A stretch of 64,000 nt of DNA from NCBI GenBank assembly GCA_051016205.1, contig CP136534.1, positions 4,092,001 through 4,156,000 on the forward strand, written 5' to 3'. Positions 1 through 9,094 of the stretch are shown piece after piece (the stretch's first letter is position 1; each line of letters starts with the position of its first letter). Below the pieces are notes generated by a model, which saw only the letters and a program-made list of their open reading frames with translations, did no database searches and was not told the origin of the DNA. The position numbers were made by a program, and so were the translations under genes. Source of the stretch: Acuticoccus sp051016205. GTDB lineage: Bacteria > Pseudomonadota > Alphaproteobacteria > Rhizobiales > Amorphaceae.

Positions 1-2554
1 TCGCCTGCGCATCGATGACAGGGCCCACATCGGTCTCAACCCGCCAGGGATCGCCGATGACAAGGGTGTCCATGGCACCTGTGAGCATCTCCAGGATGCG
101 GCTCTTCACATCTTCCTGCACATAAAGGACGCGAAGGGCAGAGCAGCGCTGGCCTGCACTCTGGAAGGCGGACACCACAATGTCGCGGACCGCCTGTTCG
201 GGCAGCGCTGTGGAATCCACCACCATGGCGTTGAGCCCGCCTGTCTCCGCCACGAGGCGCGCGTTGGGCGCGGTCTTTGCCAGCTGTTTGTCGATGCGTT
301 GGGCGGTGGCGGTGGAGCCTGTGAACGCCACGCCCGCGATGGCGGGCTGGGCCACCAATGCTGCCCCCACAGGACCGCCGCCTGGGCACAGCTGCAAGGC
401 TGCAACGGGCACGCCCGCCTGATGGAGGAGGCCTGTGGCGAAGGTGGCAATCAAAGGGGTTTGTTCGGCAGGCTTTGCGACGACGGCGTTGCCCGCCGCA
501 AGGGCGGCGGCGATCTGGCCGGTGAAGATCGCCAAAGGAAAATTCCAAGGCGAGATGGCCACAACGACGCCGCGCGGGTCTGACGCCAGCCTTTCGGCCT
601 CAGTGGCGTAGTAGCGCAGAAAGTCCACCGCCTCGCGCACCTCGCCCACAGCATCGAGCGGGGTTTTACCGGCTTCGCGCGCGGCAAGGGCAAACAGCGT
701 TCCAGCCTCGGCCTCATAAAGGTCGGCGGCACAGCGCAGCGCTGCGGCGCGCTCTTGGGGCGCCGCCCAGCCGACCCCTTGGGCAGCATCGCGCACCACG
801 GTGGCAGCGGCATCGGGGTCAAGGGCGCGCACGGTGCCCACCACATCGCCAGGGCGGGCGGGGTTGGCAACGTCGTGCGGCGCCTGTGCCGCCACCTCGC
901 TGACGGTGATGGGGGCGGCGGCAAAGGTGCGGGCATAGTCCGGCGCACGGGCCTCGTCGAAGGCGGCAAAGCCCACCGGTTCGGCAAGGTCCCAACCTTT
1001 GGCATTGCGGCGGCCGGGGGCGAAGAGGTCAGGGGGTTGGCGCAGGCGCGCATTGACCGGCGGCGCGCCGGCAAGTGTGGCGAACGGGTCCGCCGCCACT
1101 TTGTGGGGCGGCACGGCTTGGTTGACGATCTGGTTGGCGAAGGAGGAGTTGGCACCGTTCTCCAACAGCCGCCGCACCAGGTAGGCCAAGAGGTCCTCAT
1201 GGGCGCCGACGGGGGCGTAGATGCGGCACTTTACCGGCGTTTGCCCGCGCACAACCTCATAAAGGGCCTCGCCCATGCCATGGAGGCGCTGGAACTCAAA
1301 ATCCTCGCCATTCGCCATTGCCATCACCGCTGCGACTGTGTGGGCGTTGTGGGTGGCAAACTGGGGGTAGAGGCGATCGGCCCGGTCAAGCAGTGCGCGG
1401 GCACAGGCGATGTAGGAGACATCGCTCCCGGCCTTGCGGGTAAAGACCGGAAAGGTCTCAGCCCCCAGCACCTGCGCGCGCTTGATCTCAGTGTCCCAGT
1501 AAGCGCCTTTGACGAGGCGCACCATGATGGTGCGGCCGATCTTCTGGGACAGCGCGTCCAGCCACTCGATCACCGGGAGGGCGCGCCTGCCATAGGCCTG
1601 GACCACCACGCCAAACCCCTGCCAGCCATCAAGGCTCGGGTCGCCTGCAACGGCCTCGATGATGTCCAGCGACAGGTCCAGCCTGTCCTGCTCCTCAGCG
1701 TCGATGTTGAGGCCGAGGCCACCGGCCTTCGCCTGGCGCGCCAGCGCCGTCACGATGGGCACGAGGGCGGCAACGCAGCGCGCCTTCTGGGCGCTCTCAT
1801 AGCGCGGATGAAGGGCCGAGAGCTTGATGGAAATGCCGGGGTTGCGGCGCGGATCGTCACCCTTGGCATGGGTTGCGATGGCGGCAATGGCGCTCTCGTA
1901 GGCAAGGCGGTAACGCTGCGCATCGCCAAAGGTACGGGCCGCCTCCCCCAGCATATCGTAGGAGTAGGTGTAGCCCTTCGCCTCCATCCCTGACGCGCGC
2001 TTCAAGGCCGACTGAATGGTCTCTCCCAGGACAAACTGGCGGCCGAGCCTGCGCATGGCCTCAGCGACGGCGGTGCGGATGACAGGCTCGCCAAGCCGCT
2101 TCAATGCCCCGTTGAGGGCACCAGCCAGACCGCGGCCAGGCTCGTCCAGAACACGGCCCGTCACCAGAAGGGCCCAAGTGGAGGCGTTCACCAGCGAGGA
2201 GGACGAGCGGCCAAGGTGCTTGCCCCAATCGCTGGGAGCGATCTTGTCTTCGATGAGGGCGTCGATGGTCTCAGCATCGGGCACGCGAAGGAGCGCTTCG
2301 GCAAGGCACATCAGCGCGATGCCCTCGTCGGTGGAGAGGCCATACTCGGACAAAAAGGTTTCCATCAGCCCTGGCGAAGCAGCCGAGCGCACCTTGCGTA
2401 CGAGATCGGCGGCCTTGCCGACGGCTGCCTGGCGCGCATCGACGCCGAATCGCGCCGCGTCGACAAGGTGTGACAGGCACTTGGCCTCATCGGCAAAGGT
2501 TGCGGCCCTGATCGCCGTGCGTGCCGCTTCCAACCCGCTTGCGTCTGAGCGCAT
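1..2554 (-). CDS. putA: Bifunctional proline dehydrogenase / L-glutamate-gamma-semialdehyde dehydrogenase PutA (3' end outside window)
   Basis: Oxidises proline to P5C with FAD, then P5C/glutamate semialdehyde to glutamate with NAD. The frame is open from the ATG at 2554 to the window edge (851 codons seen; family proteins run about 1000-1200). The proline dehydrogenase half shows YSYDMLGEAA, ISIKLSALHPRYE, RLVKGAYWDTEIK and FQRLHGMGEALYE. The aldehyde dehydrogenase half shows ISPWNFPLAIFTGQ, AETGGLNAM (general base Glu about 770) and the catalytic Cys804 in SAGQRCSAL. No ribbon-helix-helix DNA-binding segment precedes the first helices, so this looks like the enzyme-only type rather than the autoregulatory E. 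coli type. The C-terminal end cannot be judged. It is transcribed in the same direction as the D,D-carboxypeptidase gene 90 nt upstream, but nothing links them functionally. Confidence 0.95.
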   Translation of the reverse strand, partial: MRSDASGLEAARTAIRAATFADEAKCLSHLVDAARFGVDARQAAVGKAADLVRKVRSAASPGLMETFLSEYGLSTDEGIALMCLAEALLRVPDAETIDALIEDKIAPSDWGKHLGRSSSSLVNASTWALLVTGRVLDEPGRGLAGALNGALKRLGEPVIRTAVAEAMRRLGRQFVLGETIQSALKRASGMEAKGYTYSYDMLGEAARTFGDAQRYRLAYESAIAAIATHAKGDDPRRNPGISIKLSALHPRYESAQKARCVAALVPIVTALARQAKAGGLGLNIDAEEQDRLDLSLDIIEAVAGDPSLDGWQGFGVVVQAYGRRALPVIEWLDALSQKIGRTIMVRLVKGAYWDTEIKRAQVLGAETFPVFTRKAGSDVSYIACARALLDRADRLYPQFATHNAHTVAAVMAMANGEDFEFQRLHGMGEALYEVVRGQTPVKCRIYAPVGAHEDLLAYLVRRLLENGANSSFANQIVNQAVPPHKVAADPFATLAGAPPVNARLRQPPDLFAPGRRNAKGWDLAEPVGFAAFDEARAPDYARTFAAAPITVSEVAAQAPHDVANPARPGDVVGTVRALDPDAAATVVRDAAQGVGWAAPQERAAALRCAADLYEAEAGTLFALAAREAGKTPLDAVGEVREAVDFLRYYATEAERLASDPRGVVVAISPWNFPLAIFTGQIAAALAAGNAVVAKPAEQTPLIATFATGLLHQAGVPVAALQLCPGGGPVGAALVAQPAIAGVAFTGSTATAQRIDKQLAKTAPNARLVAETGGLNAMVVDSTALPEQAVRDIVVSAFQSAGQRCSALRVLYVQEDVKSRILEMLTGAMDTLVIGDPWRVETDVGPVIDAQA

Positions 2555-2644
2555 ATGCCCCTCCCTGGCACCACCCCGGCCAAGGGTGGCGCATCAGATC
2601 ACATATCGGTCAATGGGTGTGTGCCGGCCAGGGGACAGGACGCG

Positions 2645-3532
2645 TCAAAGAAGCTCCATGCCGAACAGGCCCGGCCGGGAGGCGCGCGGCAGGTAGGTGG
2701 CAATCAGCTCTTCCATGCGCTGGTTGCGCGAGCGCCCGCTTTTGCCGCCGATCACCACAGCAATCACATGTCGTCCATTGCGTTTCACGGACGCGACGAG
2801 GTTGTAGCCGGAGGCGCGGATATAGCCCGTCTTGATGCCGTTGACGCCGTCCACCTTGCCCAGAAGCTTGTTGGTGTTGCGCCAGGTGCGGCCGTTGTAG
2901 GTGATCTGCCTTGTGGAGAAGTAGGCGAAATAGCGCGGGTGATTCTCTGCCAGCGCCTTGCCGAGGATTGCCATGTCCCGCGCCGTCGTCACCTGTTGAC
3001 CGTCCGGAAGGCCCGAGGCGTTGACGAAGCGGGTGCGCGTCATCCCGAGCGAGCGGGCCTTGCGGGTCATCATCGCGGCAAATTCGGGCTCAGAGCCTGC
3101 AATGTTTTCGGCCACCACAACGGCCACATCGTTGGCCGAGCGCACGGCCAGCGCCCGGGCGGCCGTGTCCACGGTGATGGTGGTGCCTGCCTTGACACCG
3201 AGCTTTGCAGGGGGGCGGCTGGCAGCGCTCTCGCTCACCGTCAGTGCGCTTGCGGTGGTAAGGCGGCCTGCCTGCAGTTGGTCGAACAACAGGTAAAGCG
3301 TCATCATCTTGGTCAAAGACGCGGGGTAGCGCAGGCTTTGGGCACCGTCCTGGTGGAGGACCTTGCCGGTGCGCATGTCCACCACAATGGCGGCATAGGC
3401 CTTGGCGGAGACGGTGGGCGCCACCTCGGCAAGGGGTTGCGCGGGGGCAGCGGCAAGGCTTGGACCACGCTCGGGCGCAGACGAACAACCGGCCAAAACG
3501 GCAAGGGTGAGCACAACAACAAGGCGACGCAT
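2645..3532 (-). CDS. D-alanyl-D-alanine carboxypeptidase, lipoprotein, peptidase S11 (PBP5/6-like)
   Basis: 295 aa. Trims the terminal D-Ala of peptidoglycan pentapeptides in the periplasm. All three penicillin-binding motifs are present: S72-L-T-K75 (nucleophile Ser72), S132-A-N134 and K234-T-G236. A longer in-frame extension upstream exists, but the ATG at 3532 begins a textbook lipoprotein signal (MRRLVVVLTLAVLAGC, lipobox Cys16), so that start is chosen. The protein is shorter than PBP5/PBP6 (about 380-400 aa) and lacks their C-terminal beta domain and amphipathic anchor. Membrane attachment is therefore probably through the N-terminal lipid. The LysR gene lies 62 nt upstream in the same direction; a shared transcript is possible. 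Confidence 0.92.
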   Translation of the reverse strand: MRRLVVVLTLAVLAGCSSAPERGPSLAAAPAQPLAEVAPTVSAKAYAAIVVDMRTGKVLHQDGAQSLRYPASLTKMMTLYLLFDQLQAGRLTTASALTVSESAASRPPAKLGVKAGTTITVDTAARALAVRSANDVAVVVAENIAGSEPEFAAMMTRKARSLGMTRTRFVNASGLPDGQQVTTARDMAILGKALAENHPRYFAYFSTRQITYNGRTWRNTNKLLGKVDGVNGIKTGYIRASGYNLVASVKRNGRHVIAVVIGGKSGRSRNQRMEELIATYLPRASRPGLFGMELL

Positions 3533-3594
3533 GACAGCTCCTTCAGCACGCGTCTTCCTTATGACGGTGCCGCGGCGCCTTTGCGAAGGAAAGT

Positions 3595-4470
3595 CTAGCC
3601 CGTGAGGCGGCTTTGCCGCACAATTTCCATGAAGTGTGGCGCAATTCTCGGAACAGGGTGCGACAAGTGGAACGCATGCTCCTGCACGCGCTTGGAAAGT
3701 TCCCGCACGGGGATCTTTTTCACATCCACCTGGCGCGATGACCCAAGCCGCCACACAAAGCCAACGCCAAGGCCGTGGGCGACGGCCTCCATCACACCAT
3801 CGCGGGTGTCGAGCACCATGGCCGGCTTTGGCTTGATGTTGACGGAGGCAAAGGCCGCATCGACGGCGCGCTGGGTGGAGGACTCCTCCGTCCTGAAGAT
3901 AAGCGGCCACTTGATGAGCTGTTGCAGGGTAACCTGCGCTGAATTGGCAAGGTCCGACCCGGGAGGCACCAAAGCCACCACATCGTGCTCGGCGCAAAGG
4001 ACGCGGTGAAAGCGTTTCTCGTCAGGGACTTCGGGCAAAATCGCAACGTCGACGCGCTGCTCCACCACCGCGTCCACGATCTGCGTCCAGGAACCCATTT
4101 CCACCTGGACTTCGATGTTGGGGTAGTTGCGCTGAAAGTCGCCGATGAGGCGCATCCCCGGCATCGCATTGCCAAGGCCCACGCGCAGCTCTCCCCTGTC
4201 CAGCACCTCCTGACGGTTGAGGAGGCGCAGCGCTTCGTCTTCCAGTTCGCGGATCTCGCTGGTGAGCTTGTAAAGTTCCCGGCACAGCGCGGTGGGGATG
4301 AGGGTGCCACGCTTTCGCTCAAACAACATCACATCGAATTCGGCCTGAAGGTCGCGAATGTGCTGTGTGACGGCCGGCTGGGAGACGCCAAGACGGCGTG
4401 CTGCGGCGGAAATGCCCCCCTCCTCCACCACGGCGTTCAATGCACGCACTCTCGCGGAAGACAATCCCAT
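3595..4470 (-). CDS. LysR family transcriptional regulator
   Basis: 291 aa. The N-terminal winged HTH (residues about 4-62) contains the LysR signature AVVEEGGISAAARRLGVSQP followed by QHIRDLQAEF. The rest (about 90-290) is a periplasmic-binding-protein-like effector domain, with RGELRVGLGNAMPGMRL opening its first lobe and HGLGVGFVWR near the end. The regulator faces a long upstream region (4471-4934) and is divergent from the RTX gene. LysR proteins often control a divergent neighbour, so the RTX gene is a candidate target, but no operator was identified. The effector is unknown. Confidence 0.92.
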   Translation of the reverse strand: MGLSSARVRALNAVVEEGGISAAARRLGVSQPAVTQHIRDLQAEFDVMLFERKRGTLIPTALCRELYKLTSEIRELEDEALRLLNRQEVLDRGELRVGLGNAMPGMRLIGDFQRNYPNIEVQVEMGSWTQIVDAVVEQRVDVAILPEVPDEKRFHRVLCAEHDVVALVPPGSDLANSAQVTLQQLIKWPLIFRTEESSTQRAVDAAFASVNIKPKPAMVLDTRDGVMEAVAHGLGVGFVWRLGSSRQVDVKKIPVRELSKRVQEHAFHLSHPVPRIAPHFMEIVRQSRLTG

Positions 4471-4934
4471 TAAATAACCCCTACCGACCTGACTAACCTA
4501 GGTACGCTGAAATGATACTAGCTAAGAGATCAGACAAAACGCCTGTGTCAAATTAAACCAGTGCCAGCTTCACAGATTAATCAACAAACCTGAGGCCACT
4601 GTTGAAATATGTCCTCGAAGTCGACCAAATGACGCTTGGGATAAGGTCGGTGAGTGGCGCAACAATCTATTTTAGACTTGAACGAAACGAAAAGAGCGGG
4701 TCGAGACATGCGCCGGGCTGACACACCTTGATTAAGAATAGCTCATGTCTTCGGTCACGCCTGTACAGCAACCCGGCGAGTCGCGTAAGGAGGCGCGCTG
4801 CGCGCCGTGCTTTGCCTGCAATTCCAAAAGCCTTTGGGCGGTGGGGTCGGCCGTTGGGAGTTTGATGTGCGTTTGCCCCCAGGGACACGCGGGAGACAGG
4901 ATCTTCCGGTCCGAGGGGTCTTTGAGGATGAGAC
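4471..4934. other. Long divergent intergenic region between lysR-type gene and RTX gene
   Basis: 464 bases without a supportable gene. The first 200 bases are clearly AT-richer than the surroundings and are the likely place for divergent promoters and LysR-binding sites. A 15-base perfect palindrome GGCGCGCTGCGCGCC lies at 4792-4806. Short reading frames cross the region on both strands, but none has a ribosome-binding site or recognisable product. The RTX start codon is preceded by a weak GAGGA at about 4924. Confidence 0.5.
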
Positions 4935-6509
4935 ATGGGCAAGCCTGCCACCTTCAACACCGAGCGATTCAACCGCAAAGACGGCTACATCGTCGAAGAC
5001 ATTTCCGATTCGGTGGACGACAAGGGTTTTGCCCAATATCTGAGAGGATTGCGCAGCGACCCTGAGGCGAAGATCGCCATTGGCCTGCCCCGCCCCATCG
5101 AGGCGGGCGACCTTTATGACCTTTTCATCCAGCTGCGCCAAAACCCTGTTCCGGGCGGCGTCAAGCAGGTGGATGTGCGCGAAGTGCGCGACACGGTCCG
5201 CTTCATCGAGCAGCGAGATGGGTTCCGCGACACCTGGGTCATCGACGACGAGACAGGCGGCAAGGTCAACGGCACCAAGCTTGACGATGTGATGTTCGGC
5301 GAGGACGGGCGCGACCGCATGTTCGGCCGCGCCGGCAACGACTTCATGGACGGGGGCGAGGCCAACGACACCCTGTTCGGTGGCGATGGGCGCGACAACC
5401 TTCGCGGCGATGACGGCAACGACAAGCTTCTGGGCGGCGCACAGAACGACATTTTGCGCGGCGGCATCGGCGACGACACCTTGAGCGGCGGCCAAGGCGC
5501 CGATGCCTTCATTTTCGACAAGGCGGACTTTACCGGCGACAGCCGCACGGTGATCACCGACTACAAGGCGGGCCAGTTCGACCAGATTGTCGACAATTCA
5601 GGCCAACTGAAGGTGATCGCCACGGGCAAGATCGCCATTTTTGGCGGCAAAGGCACCTTGTTGGAGCATGACAAGACGGGCGACTACGTCTTCGTCAAAG
5701 GGGCAAGGCTCGACCAGAAGGACATTCAGGACTCCTACACCAAGCCCCCCGCAGGCACCGGCAAGGACAAAGGCAAGAATGGCGAGGTGGAGGAGCGCCC
5801 CGTCATCGAACTCAGCTTGGAATCCACCGTCATCTTCGACGATGGCAACACCAAGACTGAGGTGTTTCGCGTGTCGGTGCAAAATCTCAGCGACGAAGCG
5901 CTCACCAACATTGACGATCTGCGCCTGAAATTTCGCGATGCCGGCAAACTGGACCTTGTGGAGGGCGAAACCTTCGGCGCCACCTACGCCGATGGTGTGT
6001 TCGACCTTTCAAGCGGCGGCGAAAAGGTGATCGGCGCTGGCGCGAAGATCGAAGCGTTCGGCTTCCTCGTCACCAACCGTCCAGCCGATGTGACCGTCAC
6101 GACCAACGACTTCCGCCCCATCGACTTCACGCCTGAGGGCTTTGACGGACCCATCAAGAACGAGGTGGGCTTTCGTCTATCCGTGCGTGTGCTTGAGGAA
6201 GGGGACGGGTCCGGCGCGGTGGAGGTGTTCATCAGGAACGTGGGCGATGAGCGCCTGACCGACCTTGAGAACCTTGAATTCCGCTTCACCGAGAAGGCGG
6301 TCAAGGACGTGACGGCGGTGTGGGGGGCGGACTATTTCGACCGGACATTTGCCGTGGAGCCCTGGGAAGGCAATACCCGGCCGGACCTAGAGCCCGGCAA
6401 AGGCACCAAGCTGTTGGGCTTCTCCTTCACCGACCGGAAGGGACAGGACGCCACCATCGATCCTGAAGACTTTCGCCTCACCAGCAACTTCGACGACCTC
6501 TTATCGTAA
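4935..6509 (+). CDS. RTX-type calcium-binding protein with tandem duplicated C-terminal domain
   Basis: 524 aa, no N-terminal signal peptide, very acidic. Residues about 113-194 form nine consecutive RTX-like nonapeptides (GEDGRDRMF, GGDGRDNLR, GGIGDDTLS and others) expected to make a calcium-loaded parallel beta-roll. Such proteins usually leave the cell by type I secretion with an uncleaved C-terminal signal. Here the RTX block is internal. It is followed by a Lys/Gly-rich linker (about 270-285) and two homologous beta-rich domains: about 288-397 (FRVSVQNLSDEALTNIDDL) and about 408-516 (VEVFIRNVGDERLTDLENL). The two copies also share GATYAD/GADYFD and NDFRPI/EDFRLT. No protease, lipase or other catalytic motif is seen. 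No type I secretion genes lie in the window. It probably acts outside the cell; adhesive or carbohydrate-binding roles are guesses. Confidence 0.85.
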   Translation: MGKPATFNTERFNRKDGYIVEDISDSVDDKGFAQYLRGLRSDPEAKIAIGLPRPIEAGDLYDLFIQLRQNPVPGGVKQVDVREVRDTVRFIEQRDGFRDTWVIDDETGGKVNGTKLDDVMFGEDGRDRMFGRAGNDFMDGGEANDTLFGGDGRDNLRGDDGNDKLLGGAQNDILRGGIGDDTLSGGQGADAFIFDKADFTGDSRTVITDYKAGQFDQIVDNSGQLKVIATGKIAIFGGKGTLLEHDKTGDYVFVKGARLDQKDIQDSYTKPPAGTGKDKGKNGEVEERPVIELSLESTVIFDDGNTKTEVFRVSVQNLSDEALTNIDDLRLKFRDAGKLDLVEGETFGATYADGVFDLSSGGEKVIGAGAKIEAFGFLVTNRPADVTVTTNDFRPIDFTPEGFDGPIKNEVGFRLSVRVLEEGDGSGAVEVFIRNVGDERLTDLENLEFRFTEKAVKDVTAVWGADYFDRTFAVEPWEGNTRPDLEPGKGTKLLGFSFTDRKGQDATIDPEDFRLTSNFDDLLS

Positions 6510-6679
6510 CCCTGTGAGCGCATTTGCGCCCCACAAACGACCAGATCCTACCGCTCCCATAAGGGTTTGAACGGTCTGGCCTTAGCGGCGCCTGACGGCC
6601 GGCTCAAAGGGCTGCCTGCGACGGGCGGTCCAATGGGCGAGGGCCGCTGACGCTCCACCTGGCGCAGGCAGGAGGGGCG

Positions 6680-7855
6680 ATGCGCAATCCACTGAAACCA
6701 ACGCGACAGGACGGCCTTGAAAGGCTTGCCCGCTTCGCCCCCCTCATGGGCCGCCAGTACGCTGCCACGCGCAACGAGGATCGGGGGCCGGGTGCGCACA
6801 CCAACGTCTCCTGCCTCAGCCCCTACCATCGCCACCGTCTGGTGCTGGAGCGCGAAAGCGTTGCGACAGCCGTTGCCGCCCACGGCGCGCAGGCGGCGGA
6901 CAAGTTCATCAGCGAGGTGTACTGGCGCACCTATTTCAAAGGCCATCTGGAGCGCAAACCCTCCATCTGGACCGCCTACACGCGCGACCTTGAGGGGTTG
7001 TGGGACCACAAGGGCAGTGCGATCGCCAACGACCTTGCCGCTGCCGAAGGCGGCAACACTGGCATTGACGCTTATGACCACTGGGTGCGCGAACTTCTGG
7101 GCACAGGGTACCTCCACAACCACGCGCGCATGTGGTTCGCGTCCATCTGGATTTTCACGCTGAGGCTGCCCTGGCAGCTGGGCGCGGACTTCATGCTGCG
7201 CCACCTTCTGGACGGCGACCCCGCCTCGAACACACTGTCCTGGCGCTGGGTGGGCGGGCTCCATACCAAGGGCAAGACCTACCTTGCACGGCCGGACAAT
7301 ATTGCCCGCTTCACCGCCGGACGCTTCTCCCCCACCGGCCTTGCAACCGCCGCCCCTCCCCTGACCGAGGAGGATCGCCACGCCATCCGCCCCGCGCCTG
7401 AGGGCGATCCCTCACCCGAAGGCCCTGTCTTGTGGCTGGTGACGGGTGAAGACTGTGCGCCCGAAGACCTTGTCGCCCACCACGACGTGAGCGGTTTTGC
7501 GCTCTCCACCACCCTTACCCGTTCCACCTTTGGGGAGAGCGATGCTGTGCTTGCCTTTGCCACAGGCGCGGTGGCCGATGCCGGCACCCGGCTCGATGCC
7601 AGCCACACAACTGTGGCGTTGACGGCTGACGCCTTGGCCGAGGCCGCGCGGCGGGCAGGGGCAAACGCCATCGCCACGGCGTATGCACCCGTGGGGCCGA
7701 CGGCGGATGCTTTGGCGGCGGCGCGGCAGGGCTTGGCGAGGCAAGGCATTCGCCTTCACACCCTGTTGCGCGCAGAGGACGGTGCGGCGTGGCGTTATGC
7801 CAACGCAGGGTTCTTCAAGTTGAAAAAAGCGATTCCCTCGCTCCTTCCATCTTGA
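6680..7855 (+). CDS. Photolyase/cryptochrome-like FAD-binding protein with reversed domain order
   Basis: 391 aa. Residues about 1-215 match the FAD-binding helical domain of the DNA photolyase/cryptochrome superfamily: ISEVYWRTYFKGHLE, YLHNHARMWFASIWI (144-158), DGDPASNTLSWRWVGG (178-193) and DNIARFT. In ordinary photolyases this domain is C-terminal, after an alpha/beta antenna domain. Here the FAD domain comes first. It is followed by a 160-residue region that looks Rossmann-like (VLWLVTGEDCAPEDL; ALAAARQGLARQGIRLHTLL) and ends in AGFFKLKKAIPSLL, reminiscent of antenna-domain sequence. The function may be light-dependent DNA repair or photoreception; activity cannot be told from sequence. 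It is 31 nt upstream of the CAP lipoprotein gene, probably co-transcribed. Confidence 0.85.
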   Translation: MRNPLKPTRQDGLERLARFAPLMGRQYAATRNEDRGPGAHTNVSCLSPYHRHRLVLERESVATAVAAHGAQAADKFISEVYWRTYFKGHLERKPSIWTAYTRDLEGLWDHKGSAIANDLAAAEGGNTGIDAYDHWVRELLGTGYLHNHARMWFASIWIFTLRLPWQLGADFMLRHLLDGDPASNTLSWRWVGGLHTKGKTYLARPDNIARFTAGRFSPTGLATAAPPLTEEDRHAIRPAPEGDPSPEGPVLWLVTGEDCAPEDLVAHHDVSGFALSTTLTRSTFGESDAVLAFATGAVADAGTRLDASHTTVALTADALAEAARRAGANAIATAYAPVGPTADALAAARQGLARQGIRLHTLLRAEDGAAWRYANAGFFKLKKAIPSLLPS

Positions 7856-7886
7856 GGGATTGGACGCAAGCGTGCATCACGGCGCG

Positions 7887-8414
7887 ATGGTACAGCGTTA
7901 TTTAATCCTCACTTTGATGGCGGCCGTCCTTGCCGGGTGCGGCTTCATGGGGATCGGCGGCGACAAGCCTGCCACCACCGTTCCCAAGGTGGCGCGCGAG
8001 CGCACGGTGAACCCGGCTGAGGCAACGCGCCTCATCAATGCCTATCGCAAGAGCCGTGGCCGGCCCCAGTTGATCGCCGACCCGCGCCTGTCTGCCATTG
8101 CCGCTAAGACCGCGCGCGAGCTTGCCCGCCGCGACCGGCTGAAGACCGAGCTTCACACCTCCCAAGGCCTTGCGCGGCGGCTGAATGGCGCGCGTTATCC
8201 CGCAGAACGGGCCGCCGAAAACCTCGGCGCAGGCTACCCAACCCTGGTGCTTGCCATCGACGGCTGGAAAGGCTCCTCAAAGCACAACCGCAACCTCTTG
8301 CGACGGGACATGACCCATATGGGGATCGGCCTTGCGGTGACCGACAAGGGCATCTTCCAGTCCTACTGGGTCTTGCTGCTGGCAACGCCCGATGGTGAGG
8401 ACGAGCCCGCATGA
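7887..8414 (+). CDS. CAP (SCP/PR1) domain lipoprotein
   Basis: 175 aa. The ATG at 7887 starts a lipoprotein signal (MVQRYLILTLMAAVLAGC). A TTG 27 nt upstream would add an unlikely polar extension. After the linker, residues about 40-165 resemble a bacterial CAP/SCP domain: NAYRKSRGRPQL, LHTSQGLARRL, AAENLGAGY, GWKGSSKHNRNLL and GIFQSYWVLLLA. The conserved Glu (AAENL) and His (SSKHN) cavity residues are kept. The biochemical role of bacterial CAP lipoproteins is mostly undefined. The stop overlaps the start of rpe by ATGA, implying translational coupling. Confidence 0.85.
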   Translation: MVQRYLILTLMAAVLAGCGFMGIGGDKPATTVPKVARERTVNPAEATRLINAYRKSRGRPQLIADPRLSAIAAKTARELARRDRLKTELHTSQGLARRLNGARYPAERAAENLGAGYPTLVLAIDGWKGSSKHNRNLLRRDMTHMGIGLAVTDKGIFQSYWVLLLATPDGEDEPA

Positions 8415-9085
8415 GGCCGTTCCCGCCGCGCGCCAAGGACGGCCCGCCCCTGATTGCCCCGTCTCTGCTTGCGGCCGATTATGCGCGCCTTGGGGAAGAG
8501 GTTCGTGCCGTTGAGGCGGCAGGCGCGGACATCTTGCACCTTGATGTGATGGACGGCCATTTTGTGCCCAACATCAGCTTCGGCCCCGCCCTCATCGGTG
8601 CCTTGAGGGAACACACCGACCTTCCCTTCGACATTCACCTGATGATCGCGCCGGCCGAACCTTACATCGATGAGTTCGTGAAGGTGGGCGCGGCCTCCAT
8701 CACCATCCACGTTGAGGCGACCCATCACCTTGATCGCGCGCTGGATCAGATCCGCTCAAATGGTCCGCTCGCGGGGGTCGCCATCAACCCTGCAACACCC
8801 ATCGCCGCTCTGGAGTCCGTTCTGCACAGGGTGGACATCATCAACGTCATGACGGTGAACCCCGGCTTCGGCGGCCAGGCCTTTTTGCCCAACGCCGCGG
8901 AGCGCCTTGCCGCCGTGCGTGCTCTTGTGGGCGAGCGCCCCATCCACGTGGAGGCCGATGGCGGGGTGTCGGCGAAGACCGCGGGCGATGCGGCGAGCGC
9001 TGGGGCGAGCGTCCTGATTGCAGGGTCGGCCGTGTTCGGCGCGCCCGACTACGCCAAGGCCATTCAGACCCTGCGTACGCACTGA
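8411..9085 (+). CDS. rpe: Ribulose-phosphate 3-epimerase
   Basis: 224 aa, normal family length. Interconverts D-ribulose 5-phosphate and D-xylulose 5-phosphate in the pentose phosphate or Calvin pathway; a cytoplasmic TIM barrel with a metal site. Motifs in order: IAPSLLAADYARLG, LHLDVMDGHFVPN (metal-binding His and catalytic Asp), DIHLMI, INVMTVNPGFGGQ, VEADGGVS (second catalytic Asp) and LIAGSAVFG (phosphate grip). Starts at an ATGA overlap with the CAP lipoprotein gene. Downstream the next gene is convergent, with only 9 nt between stops. Confidence 0.96.
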   Translation: MRPFPPRAKDGPPLIAPSLLAADYARLGEEVRAVEAAGADILHLDVMDGHFVPNISFGPALIGALREHTDLPFDIHLMIAPAEPYIDEFVKVGAASITIHVEATHHLDRALDQIRSNGPLAGVAINPATPIAALESVLHRVDIINVMTVNPGFGGQAFLPNAAERLAAVRALVGERPIHVEADGGVSAKTAGDAASAGASVLIAGSAVFGAPDYAKAIQTLRTH

Positions 9086-9094
9086 AAACGGCCA

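Noticed and set aside
755..1993. 412-codon open frame on the plus strand
   Set aside because: Antisense to putA, whose motifs including catalytic Cys804 are in the other strand; the opposite frame is open because of high GC at third positions.
3533..3997. 155-codon N-terminal extension of the D,D-carboxypeptidase
   Set aside because: It would bury the lipoprotein signal peptide and overlap the LysR gene in another frame.
4792..4806. Perfect 15-base palindrome GGCGCGCTGCGCGCC
   Set aside because: Simple GC-alternating sequence in a GC-rich genome, with no second copy or promoter relation seen; kept only as a note.
4755..5495. Ala/Val-rich 246-codon frame on the minus strand
   Set aside because: It is the antisense reading of the RTX repeats; the repetitive sequence explains its regular look.
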